A stretch of 24,476 bases of DNA, taken from positions 1 through 24,476 of the forward strand of contig NZ_CAMLDV010000040.1 in the NCBI RefSeq assembly GCF_946478835.1, read 5' to 3'. The stretch comes from an uncultured Bdellovibrio sp. (GTDB lineage: Bacteria; Bdellovibrionota; Bdellovibrionia; Bdellovibrionales; Bdellovibrionaceae). How positions within the stretch are numbered: position 1 is the stretch's first letter; the number at the start of each line of letters is the position of its first letter. Shown here piece by piece: positions 14,336-22,367 of this stretch. The notes under the pieces are model-generated. The model saw nothing but the letters and a program-made list of their open reading frames with translations. It was not told the origin of the DNA and did no database searches. A program made the translations under genes and the position numbers.

Positions 14336-16936
14336 GTGAAAAGCAGAAATACCGTATTAAGTTTAGTGTCTAAAAGGGTTCGGTTTGCCTTAGTCATTCA
14401 GTTATCTATTGCTTCCATAGCTTTCGCTGATTGTCCTCTAAACATCTCCAGTGCGACTCCCTTGATGTGTAACAGCTATGAATTTGGAATGCCCGTAAAT
14501 ATAACCAATCCAACTGGAGGCCCGTCACTAACAGTGATGGACGGCCATGTCGGTATTGGAGTCCTTAATCCACTTGCGAGACTTGATGTAGCGTATGGGA
14601 TTCCTACTGGAGACTCTGCGGATCATTTTGTCGCAAACCAATCGACCGCTTCTATAAATGTAAATTCAAATTATTCAGGAACGATTTCCAGCGTAATCGG
14701 ACACATTGTCACAGGCCCAGCCCAAGAAGGTGTTATTAACTCGGTAACAGGTGTATCTGGAGTTATTAAACACAGTGGGATTGGTAGTCTTACTAACGCT
14801 ACCGGGCTTCAATCTTCATTAAGCAATGTTTCGACAGGCACAATAACAAATGCGTATGGTCTTACAATACTCGCCCCGCTTAATACTGGTGGGGGTACAG
14901 TTGAGAATTTTTACGGAGTTTATGTAGATACTCCGACGGCAGCGAACACTAATTTCGCTGTATATTCAAAAGGTGGATTAAATTATTTTGGCGGGAATGT
15001 CGGTATCGGCACTACGACTCCCAGTTCCGAGTTAGATGTTGCTGGGGTTATCAGAGCTGATCAAATCTGTGATCGTAACGGCACAAACTGCAAAGTCATT
15101 TCTACAGGATGGGGATCTGGCGGAGGAGGCGGTAGTGGCTCGGGGACTGTTACTTCCATTGCAACAGGGACCGGTCTCGTGGGCGGAACGATAACTACCT
15201 CTGGAACAATTTCCGTTGATGTTGGAACCACCGCAAATAAAATAGTTCAGCTAAACAGTACTGCACAACTGCCTGCTATAAACGGAGCAAATTTAACTGA
15301 CATTAATGCATCTAAAATTAGCGGAAGTTCTGTATCTATTCTGACGGCAACGTCAGGGCAGTACCTCGGCTACAATGGAACTTCTTGGACAAATAAGTCT
15401 ATTTCAATATCAGACATTTCAAACTTATCTACACAGCTAAGCAATAAACTCGACGCTTCAAATATGCCTGCAAGTTGCGGCGTGAATCAAACCCTAACAT
15501 TCACATCGCCCACCGGCATGTGGGCGTGTAGCGATATCGTAATCATTCCAAGCGCGTTTGGCTCTCAAGCGCAAAACCTTGTTCTTGCTTCGCCATCCAA
15601 TAGTTCTGGCACAGCCACATTTAGAACTCTCTCAGAGTTAGATCTGCCATCGTCAGTCACATCAGCTCTTTGGACTTCCAGCGGAAGTAATATTTATCGT
15701 TCCGCCGGCAACGTGGGCATCGGGACCTCAACACCTACAAGTCCACTCACGGTTTCGGGCACGATTGAGTCAACATCAGGTGGATTTAAATTTCCGGACG
15801 GCTCAGTACAAACGACGGCCGCTTCGGGTGGCGGAGGAGGCAGTTCCATCGGCGCAATTCTGCCGATTGGTATCCAAATTGGAAATCAGTCTTTCGGTCC
15901 GTCAGCTCAAGGAACTGGTAATATTGCTATCGGTTTAGGACCATTGCAATCCTTAACCAATGGTTCAAATAATATTGCGATAGGTATGAACGCAATGCTT
16001 ACTGTAGCGACACCCGCACAACGTAACGTAGCCATCGGTAATCAGGCTTTGAAAATGAGCACTTACGCATCCGATAATGTCGCAGTAGGTGACTTAGCTT
16101 TGAGTGCCGCAACAACTAGCGTAAATAATGTAGCAATTGGGTCAGGTGCCGGCAAAGACAGCACTGCAAGTGAAAATGTTTATATCGGTCCATATACTGG
16201 AATATCCGCAACGAGCTCAGGAAGTGTTGTGGCGATTGGAAGCAATGCCTCCAGATGGACTACATCAGGTAAATCTATTGCAATTGGTTACAGGGCTGCC
16301 AACGCAAATAAAACTGGAGACGTAATTGCCATTGGAAAAGAAGCAGCATCGGCGAGTACTACTGGAAGTATAATTGCCATTGGTACTAACGCGGGATTTT
16401 ATAATGGCGCCGGAACCCAAAATATTGCAATAGGACAGGATTCTCTGGTTGCTTCCCATGGAAACAACAATATAGCGATAGGTCACTCTTCGGGCTACTA
16501 CTTAACTACCGGCTCGGGAAATATTATTCTTGGAACCACAACAGAAAATCTAACAACTTCTTCTTCTAACAACATTATTATCGGATACAATTTGGGACCT
16601 GCAGTATATGAAGGAAGTAATATACTTGCCATTGGCAACGCAATTTATGGAACAAATGCGGACAGCTCATCTCCTGTAACAAACGCTAAAATCGGAATCG
16701 GAACAAAAACACCAGGCTCTCTCCTTGATGTCGCCGGCACTCTTCGTGTTGAAAAAATATGTGATCGCAATGGAACCAATTGTAAAACTCTAGCAAGCGG
16801 ATGGAATTTAAGCTCTCAATCGAACCAAGAGTTGATCGGAAAGATCAATACACTTCAAAAAAGGAATGACGATCTGGAGAAAAGATTGGCGCACCTTGAA
16901 AAACTGCTATCGACAAAAGCGGTTGCAAAAAAATAA
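14336..16936 (+). CDS. Exported mosaic fibre protein, phage-tail-fibre/YadA-head-like
   Basis: 866 aa from a GTG with TGGAGG before it. A signal peptide with a long basic start ends near AFA-DCPL (about residue 31). It is a mosaic. VGIG(T)xxP cassettes, as in tail-fibre-type proteins, occur at residues 72, 222, 460 and 786. A Gly/Ser hinge lies at about 258-270, followed by a tail-fibre-type stretch (GTVTSIATGTGLVGG, LPAINGANLTDINASKISG) and a second Gly hinge near 500. About 15 YadA-head-like repeats built on NIAIG/VAIG occupy about 528-775. A final coiled coil (about 828-865) could trimerise the protein. There is no YadA membrane anchor and no peptidase S74 chaperone motif. The mosaic adhesive trimer proteins of Bdellovibrio, which mediate prey contact, have this style. 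A function in prey or surface binding is inferred. Confidence 0.8.
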   Translation: MKSRNTVLSLVSKRVRFALVIQLSIASIAFADCPLNISSATPLMCNSYEFGMPVNITNPTGGPSLTVMDGHVGIGVLNPLARLDVAYGIPTGDSADHFVANQSTASINVNSNYSGTISSVIGHIVTGPAQEGVINSVTGVSGVIKHSGIGSLTNATGLQSSLSNVSTGTITNAYGLTILAPLNTGGGTVENFYGVYVDTPTAANTNFAVYSKGGLNYFGGNVGIGTTTPSSELDVAGVIRADQICDRNGTNCKVISTGWGSGGGGGSGSGTVTSIATGTGLVGGTITTSGTISVDVGTTANKIVQLNSTAQLPAINGANLTDINASKISGSSVSILTATSGQYLGYNGTSWTNKSISISDISNLSTQLSNKLDASNMPASCGVNQTLTFTSPTGMWACSDIVIIPSAFGSQAQNLVLASPSNSSGTATFRTLSELDLPSSVTSALWTSSGSNIYRSAGNVGIGTSTPTSPLTVSGTIESTSGGFKFPDGSVQTTAASGGGGGSSIGAILPIGIQIGNQSFGPSAQGTGNIAIGLGPLQSLTNGSNNIAIGMNAMLTVATPAQRNVAIGNQALKMSTYASDNVAVGDLALSAATTSVNNVAIGSGAGKDSTASENVYIGPYTGISATSSGSVVAIGSNASRWTTSGKSIAIGYRAANANKTGDVIAIGKEAASASTTGSIIAIGTNAGFYNGAGTQNIAIGQDSLVASHGNNNIAIGHSSGYYLTTGSGNIILGTTTENLTTSSSNNIIIGYNLGPAVYEGSNILAIGNAIYGTNADSSSPVTNAKIGIGTKTPGSLLDVAGTLRVEKICDRNGTNCKTLASGWNLSSQSNQELIGKINTLQKRNDDLEKRLAHLEKLLSTKAVAKK
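14999..15094 (+). repeat. Fibre cassette copy 1 (VGIGTTTP to NGTNCK)
   Basis: Encodes a 32-residue unit starting VGIGTTTP, with LDVAG in the middle and ICDRNGTNCK at the end. The same-length unit recurs at 16691; 23 of 32 residues are identical. The unit contains two Cys (CDRNGTNC), which may form a disulfide-closed loop. Confidence 0.75.
15917..16660 (+). repeat. YadA-head-like AIG repeat array in the fibre gene
   Basis: About 15 imperfect repeats of 13-26 residues, each centred on N-(I/V)-A-I-G or a close variant (VYIG, IILG, IIIG). They are predicted to build a left-handed beta-roll trimer like the YadA head. Repeat DNA is diverged, so this is not a CRISPR or a recent tandem expansion. 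Confidence 0.75.
16691..16786 (+). repeat. Fibre cassette copy 2 (IGIGTKTP to NGTNCK)
   Basis: Second 32-residue cassette, same length as copy 1. ICDRNGTNCK is identical in protein but differs at most third codon positions (CGT/CGC, AAC/AAT, GGC/GGA, ACA/ACC, TGC/TGT). The peptide is therefore conserved at protein level while the DNA has drifted. It directly precedes the coiled coil. Confidence 0.75.
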
Positions 16937-16986
16937 ACGCGTCTTGTTTGAAAAATTACTCCATCTTCTTTGGTTGAGGATAGTTT

Positions 16987-19900
16987 ATGAAGAATCTATA
17001 TATAGCGCTTACAAAGTTACATTTTAAAATTTTGTTTTTATTTCTTTTATTTTCACAACAAGCGCTTTCTAAGCCTCCGATTCAAAATTTGGATCTGTCT
17101 TCGCCTTTAGCGAAAGAACATATTTTAAATAGTTGGAATTTCGGCAGTGCTGATATTGGAGTTCAAATTCAAGGCCCTGGTATGACCCACACCTGGAGTA
17201 ATGTAAAGTCGATCGTTTTTACTTTCACAAAAAGCGGAGCCTCAGACTTTATTTATCTCCATAATACGTGCACTTCGGTATTTTCTGGTACGGGCGCGTG
17301 TAGTTATCAACTTGGATTTAAACCGAACTCAGCAGGAATAAAATCTGGTTCAGTTATAGTTGATTGGACAGAGATAACTGAGGACGCACTAGGAAACGAA
17401 ACAACTGTTTCAGGCTCTACTACATGGAATCTAAATGGCATTGCCCTAGCACGACCTCCTAAAACAGAAAAATGCGAACGAGGATCTATCATAAGGATAG
17501 ATAGCCAATCACTCGGTGAAGTTATTCCAATTGTCGGTTCAGAATTCTCACTATTTTACTCAAGTAGATTTTCTCCCGACTACGTTCTGGATCCCGGAAC
17601 TGATCCTCTGCAGCCACAAAACTCATTTAATAAAGAAGCCTGGACAATTTCATCTCAGCATTATTATGAGCCACAACAGAAGCGTCTCTATCTCGGAAAC
17701 GGCACAGTCTTATATAAAGAACATATTGTGCAAGCTGACGGAACATTACTAGTCGTCGATTCCAACGGCGAAGAAATCTACATTTTTGATCAATACGGAA
17801 AACATCTAAAAACTCTGACTTTCTTAACCGGAGTCGTGAAATATACTTTCGCGTATGACTCCAATGATGATTTAACATCAATCCAAGATGCTTTTGGAAA
17901 TCAAACGATTTTAAATAGATCCTCAGGAATAATTTCTTCAATTCAAGCACCTAGGGGGCAGCTGACAACTGTAAGCACTTCTGCAGGAAAAATATCGGTT
18001 GTAACAAACCCGAAAGGAGAGTCTTACGTTTTAACGTATAAGCCAGGAACCAGCTTGTTAGAGTCTTTCCAAAAACCGGGAGGACAAACAAATACTTTCA
18101 CATATGATGTAAACGGTCGACTTACTAAGGATCAAGGACAAGCTGGTAATTTTTGGAGCTTGGATGTAGATCCAAACTCCGGTGATATTACAAAAAAATC
18201 AGCTCTAACTAGGCAAACAGTTTATCAGAAAAGTTATCAAGCAAATGGGAACTATTCGACTACAATTACCACACCTGCGGGCTTAACTGTAAACTCAGTC
18301 GAGTATCTCGATGGAACGTACGTCACAAATGACGTTCGTGGAGAAACAGCAAACTATGTGACTGATGACGAAAGATTTGGATCTCTTTACGCCCGACCTG
18401 CAATGTCTCGATATTCAGTATCAGGAAATCACAGTTCCGTAATATATCAGACTCAGTTTGATCCGGGAGGCGGCACTGGGTTCTTTGACTACATTTCTTA
18501 TACCCTAACCGCTTCTAAAAACTCTCATGACACAGTTTCTATTTTTAATAAATCTTCTTCGACATGGACCACTACTTCTCCCGAGGGCGTAACGTTATCA
18601 GTAAAGTTAGATTCTCATGAAAGACCTTTTGAAATCCAAACGGGAAATGACGTAAAAGTTAATTTGACCTATAATTCAAATGGAAAAATTCAAAGTATAA
18701 GTCAAGGCGGTCATAACAGTTATACATACGTATACAATGGAAGTGGATATCTTCAAACTATAACAAACGCACGCTCAGAAACTACAAGTTTTACGTACGA
18801 TTTAGCTGGACGAATTGCCTCTAAAACATCGGGTGGAAAAACTGTATCATTTACCTATGATGCCAATGGAAATGTAACTAGTATTACAACTCCAGCTGGA
18901 ATCTCCCATGCGTATGAGTTCAATTTACAAAACCTGATTTCAAAGTATTTGCCACCCTCTGTTTCTGGCGTAACGCCCAAGGACACGACCTATTCCTACA
19001 ACTTGGACGGTCAACTCACTCAAATATCAAAGCCAAATGGTCAGTACGCCACTTTCTCATATGGTACTGGCTCAGGCCTCCTAAATACAATTTCAACACT
19101 GGAAGGTACCTACACCCGAATATATTCATCAACAATTCCAGATCTTTTAACCTCAATCCAATCACCGCAAGGTGTGAAGAATAATTTCTCATACTATGGC
19201 CCCTGGATTTCCGAAGATGAGCAAAGAAGAGCTTCTGATAATTTTAAAATTGGCAGTGTAAGTTTTGGATTTGATTCATCGCTCAGAGTAAGCTCGAGAA
19301 CTGTTACAGATTCAGCAGGAGCTTCTCACACAACGAATATAACTTTAAACCAAGATGAAAAGCCAAAATATATTGGAAGCGACATGTATTTGGAGTACTC
19401 ATCTCTATCGGGAAGGCTTACAAAAACACAAGTCGGTTCGGTTTCAGATGAGCGAACCTACGATACTTACGGAAATTTAATCGGTTACTCTGCAACATAT
19501 GGGCTGTTCTTTCCTACTGAAGTGTATTCGTATTCTCTTGTCCGGGATAGCATGAGTAGTATCGTCGAAAAAACAGAAACCATTCTTGGTACAACTTCTA
19601 ATTACACTTATACCTATGATAGCTCCGGTCGTCTAACTGGCGTTACGAAAAATGGCAGCCAAGCAGCCACATTTTCATATGATAACAACGGTAATAGAGT
19701 TAGCTCAACTTATCCGACATATACCGTGACAGCAACATACGATTCACAAGATCGGCTTCAGAGGTTTGGCTCAAAAAATTTTACATACGATCAAAACGGC
19801 GATCTTAGTAAAATCACCTTTTTGGATGGTTCATACAAAAATTTCTCGTACAGTACCTTAGGAAACTTAACTGAGGTTTCAAACAGTGATGGAACAACTT

Positions 19901-20679
19901 ATCAGAATTTACATGACGGATTAAACCGTCGTGTAGCTTTACTAAAAAACGGGAACCCTCAAAGAAGATTTCTATATGAAAACAATCTGAGAATTGCCGC
20001 TGAATTAAATGGTTCTGGTATTACGCAAAAAGTATTTATGTATGCCACCAAGGTGAATACTCCGGATTTCTTTATTCAAGGAAACGAAACTTTTAGGATC
20101 ATAACCGATCACCTCGGATCTCCAGTTCTCGTCGTAAATGCGTCTGATGGAACAGTTGCACAACGAATGGAATACGATGTCTGGGGAAGAATACTGATTG
20201 ATACTAATAGCTGTTTTCAGCCATTTGGGTTCGCTGGCGGAGTTTGGGATAAGGATGCCGGCCTTGTTAGATTTGGGGCTAGGGACTACGACCCTGAAAC
20301 AGGACGCTGGACAAGAAAGGACCCGATCCTTTTTAGCGGAGACGATACAAATTTGTATGGCTATGTAATGAATGATCCAATAAACTATGTTGATTATACC
20401 GGTGAGTCTCGCACTGGATATGTTAAGACGATGTTTTGGGTTCTTTTGGATCAAGCTACTGGCGGCGGCGGCGGACACGGCGCCTCTCTCGGACAATTGG
20501 AGCGATCCATTTATACGAAGGAAATTTTGTTTGGAACGGGAGCATTTGACAGTGGCTCAAACGGAACTGTCAGACAATGTCCAATTCCTCAAGAGAAAGA
20601 ACCGAATGTAAGACTAACTCCATTCAGACCCGGAAATGGTTTACCGGACTATACATGGGGGAGATCGCCAGGTGTCTAA
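16987..20679 (+). CDS. Secreted Rhs/YD-repeat protein with unique C-terminal tail
   Basis: 1230 aa from ATG with GAGGA at good spacing. A Sec signal peptide ends near ALS (residue 28). Residues about 45-155 form a choice-of-anchor-D-like Ig domain (NFGSADIG, CSYQLGFKPNSAG, NLNGIA). CERGSIIRIDSQSLGEVIP then opens the Rhs N-terminal region. YD repeats fill about 270-1010 (FTYDVNGRLT, FTYDLAGRI, FTYDANGNVTSI, YTYDSSGRLTGV). The Rhs core runs about 1060-1140: YDVWGR, GGVWDKDAGLVRFGARDYDP, GRWTRKDP, NLYGYVMNDPINYVDYTG. The usual DPxGL end of the core reads DYTGE. A unique tail of about 91 residues follows, including GGGGGHG; it matches no toxin I recognise. Rhs cores form hollow shells that encase C-terminal toxins. 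The gene starts 50 bases after the fibre gene. Confidence 0.9.
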   Translation: MKNLYIALTKLHFKILFLFLLFSQQALSKPPIQNLDLSSPLAKEHILNSWNFGSADIGVQIQGPGMTHTWSNVKSIVFTFTKSGASDFIYLHNTCTSVFSGTGACSYQLGFKPNSAGIKSGSVIVDWTEITEDALGNETTVSGSTTWNLNGIALARPPKTEKCERGSIIRIDSQSLGEVIPIVGSEFSLFYSSRFSPDYVLDPGTDPLQPQNSFNKEAWTISSQHYYEPQQKRLYLGNGTVLYKEHIVQADGTLLVVDSNGEEIYIFDQYGKHLKTLTFLTGVVKYTFAYDSNDDLTSIQDAFGNQTILNRSSGIISSIQAPRGQLTTVSTSAGKISVVTNPKGESYVLTYKPGTSLLESFQKPGGQTNTFTYDVNGRLTKDQGQAGNFWSLDVDPNSGDITKKSALTRQTVYQKSYQANGNYSTTITTPAGLTVNSVEYLDGTYVTNDVRGETANYVTDDERFGSLYARPAMSRYSVSGNHSSVIYQTQFDPGGGTGFFDYISYTLTASKNSHDTVSIFNKSSSTWTTTSPEGVTLSVKLDSHERPFEIQTGNDVKVNLTYNSNGKIQSISQGGHNSYTYVYNGSGYLQTITNARSETTSFTYDLAGRIASKTSGGKTVSFTYDANGNVTSITTPAGISHAYEFNLQNLISKYLPPSVSGVTPKDTTYSYNLDGQLTQISKPNGQYATFSYGTGSGLLNTISTLEGTYTRIYSSTIPDLLTSIQSPQGVKNNFSYYGPWISEDEQRRASDNFKIGSVSFGFDSSLRVSSRTVTDSAGASHTTNITLNQDEKPKYIGSDMYLEYSSLSGRLTKTQVGSVSDERTYDTYGNLIGYSATYGLFFPTEVYSYSLVRDSMSSIVEKTETILGTTSNYTYTYDSSGRLTGVTKNGSQAATFSYDNNGNRVSSTYPTYTVTATYDSQDRLQRFGSKNFTYDQNGDLSKITFLDGSYKNFSYSTLGNLTEVSNSDGTTYQNLHDGLNRRVALLKNGNPQRRFLYENNLRIAAELNGSGITQKVFMYATKVNTPDFFIQGNETFRIITDHLGSPVLVVNASDGTVAQRMEYDVWGRILIDTNSCFQPFGFAGGVWDKDAGLVRFGARDYDPETGRWTRKDPILFSGDDTNLYGYVMNDPINYVDYTGESRTGYVKTMFWVLLDQATGGGGGHGASLGQLERSIYTKEILFGTGAFDSGSNGTVRQCPIPQEKEPNVRLTPFRPGNGLPDYTWGRSPGV

Positions 20680-20836
20680 ACGAACAAGATTTATAATTAG
20701 TATAATCTTTATAATTTTATTCGTCTTGGCTATTTTAATTTATCTAAACCGACAGTGGATAACCGATGAGGTAAATAAAAACTCACCTCCCTTACAGGCA
20801 CTTAGGAATGAAATTATAAGTATAGATCGATATTGA
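20672..20836 (+). CDS. Small single-helix membrane protein, candidate Rhs partner or immunity protein
   Basis: 54 aa from a GTG at 20672, which overlaps the Rhs stop by 8 bases in another frame; GGGGGAG lies about 9 bases before it. An ATG is available only in the longer frame beginning at 20636, a GTG/ATG-type site without a clear ribosome binding site. The protein has a basic N terminus (SKRTR), one hydrophobic helix (FIISIIFIILFVLAILIYL) and a polar 30-residue tail ending in IDRY. By the positive-inside rule the tail would be periplasmic. Genes for immunity proteins usually follow rhs genes at this place, so that role is inferred from position and overlap alone; no family was recognised. 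A strong terminator directly follows. Confidence 0.6.
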   Translation: MSKRTRFIISIIFIILFVLAILIYLNRQWITDEVNKNSPPLQALRNEIISIDRY

Positions 20837-20841
20837 TTTTG

Positions 20842-20885
20842 AAAATAAAAAGCCCCAGATGAATTAATCTGGGGCTTTTTATTTT
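20842..20885. terminator. Bidirectional terminator with 19-bp perfect stem
   Basis: Arms at 20842-20860 and 20867-20885 are perfectly complementary, with GCCCCAGAT/ATCTGGGGC at the core, AT-rich flanks and a GAATTA loop. A-tracts and T-tracts on both sides make it work in both directions. It separates the Rhs block from the convergent nuo genes. Confidence 0.97.
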
Positions 20886-20906
20886 TAGTAACTGACTAAA
20901 AAATAA

Positions 20907-22367
20907 TTAGAACAAACTTTTCTCTACCGCAGTAAAGATCGGACCAGATACAAAGCCCATCAATACAATCGCTAGAGCCATCACAACTGCAGTCACAGTT
21001 GTCGCATTCAAAGAGTGGCCAGCAACTTCTGCATTGCCCTCTTTCATGTACATCACAACGATTGGTCTCAGGTAGTAGTAAACACCGATCACAGAGCTCA
21101 ACATACCCCATACAGCGAGCCACAATAGACCTTCGCCGACGGCTGCGTTAAACAAGTAAAACTTACCGAAGAATCCAAGAGTTGGTGGAATACCCGCAAG
21201 TGACAACAAGAACACGGTCAAACAAAGAGCCAACATCGGTCTTTGTTTCGCGAAACCTGCTAGATCATCGATGTTCACGATGTGGTTCTCTGATTTTTCA
21301 AGCATGCTTGCAATTGCAAACGCACCCAAAGTCATCAATGCGTAGCTCAACAAATAGAAGATCACGCCGGAAGCACCAAACGCACCGTTGTCGCTCACAC
21401 CCGCAGTGATGATACCAATCAAAAGGTATCCAGAGTGCGCTACAGAAGAGTAAGCAATCATACGTTTAAAGTTATTTTGAATGATCGCTGCCGTATTACC
21501 CACGATCATTGTGATCACAGCGAGCCATTGCAAGATATCAAACAAGTGATCAGAACCCGTCAAAGACTTCGTTGCGATCACACGCAAGAACGCCGCGAAA
21601 GAAACTGTCTTCACCGCTGTCGCCATGAAAGCAGAGTGCGGAGTTGGAGCTCCTTGGTAAACGTCCGGAGTCCAAGCATGGAATGGAGCGATTGAAACCT
21701 TAAAGCAGAAGCCCAAGATCACAAACGTGATACCGAACAAGAACAAACGAGAAGTTTGCACAAGTTCCGCTGCATTTTCCATGAAGCCAAGGATGTTTGT
21801 TCCACCCGTAGATCCAAAGATGAAAGCCACACCGTACAAGAAAACTGCTGAAGCAAAAGATCCAAGAACGAAGTATTTCAACGCCGCTTCTTTAGAAAGT
21901 TTTTCTTCGTGGCTCATCGCGATCATTAAGTAGAGCGCCAATGACATCAACTCAAGACCGATGAACACCATCAAAAGATCCACTGCTGAAACAAGGATCA
22001 ACATCCCGATCGCAGAGCTTAAAGCCAAGAACACAAGTTCAGAGAACTGTTTTCCTGTCGTTGATGGATTTTCGTACATCATGATCATCGCAGCACCAGC
22101 AGCACCCAAAGCGATGACACCCATCCACTGAGTCACACCGTCAAAGATCAATCCGCCGTTGAAAGCCGTTTTACCTGCGCCACCAAAGACAACAAGCAAA
22201 CCAATCGCAACCACGATACCAATCAAACCTTGAGACAAAGTGATCACGGGATGTTGTTCGCGGTTTCCACGCAAAACTTTCGCTGTGATTGGAATGATAC
22301 TCGCCAAGAACAATGCAATCATTGGCGAGATCAGAAGAATGTCACTAAGACCAATAGCTGTATTCAT
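20907..22367 (-). CDS. nuoN: NADH-quinone oxidoreductase subunit N
   Basis: 486 aa, the usual length for NuoN (E. coli 485). It is a multi-helix antiporter-like subunit of the complex I membrane arm. Visible signatures are the Glu-bearing helix VFIGLELMSLALYLMIA, the lysine-bearing helix CFKVSIAPFHAWTPDVYQGAPTPHSAFMA and VAHSGYLLIGI. It takes part in proton translocation coupled to NADH oxidation in the cytoplasmic membrane. The ATG shares one base with the nuoM stop (TAATG), and its Shine-Dalgarno GGAGG is formed by the last codons of nuoM. It is the last gene of the nuo operon and ends at the 19-bp-stem terminator. Confidence 0.97.
   Translation of the reverse strand: MNTAIGLSDILLISPMIALFLASIIPITAKVLRGNREQHPVITLSQGLIGIVVAIGLLVVFGGAGKTAFNGGLIFDGVTQWMGVIALGAAGAAMIMMYENPSTTGKQFSELVFLALSSAIGMLILVSAVDLLMVFIGLELMSLALYLMIAMSHEEKLSKEAALKYFVLGSFASAVFLYGVAFIFGSTGGTNILGFMENAAELVQTSRLFLFGITFVILGFCFKVSIAPFHAWTPDVYQGAPTPHSAFMATAVKTVSFAAFLRVIATKSLTGSDHLFDILQWLAVITMIVGNTAAIIQNNFKRMIAYSSVAHSGYLLIGIITAGVSDNGAFGASGVIFYLLSYALMTLGAFAIASMLEKSENHIVNIDDLAGFAKQRPMLALCLTVFLLSLAGIPPTLGFFGKFYLFNAAVGEGLLWLAVWGMLSSVIGVYYYLRPIVVMYMKEGNAEVAGHSLNATTVTAVVMALAIVLMGFVSGPIFTAVEKSLF

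Noticed and set aside
15917..16660. Repeat array as a CRISPR
   Set aside because: Repeats are in-frame protein repeats of variable length with diverged DNA; there are no constant direct repeats and unique spacers.
20005..20496. 163-aa open frame on the - strand within the Rhs gene
   Set aside because: Antisense to conserved Rhs core codons; composition is that of a shadow frame and no start signal is present.
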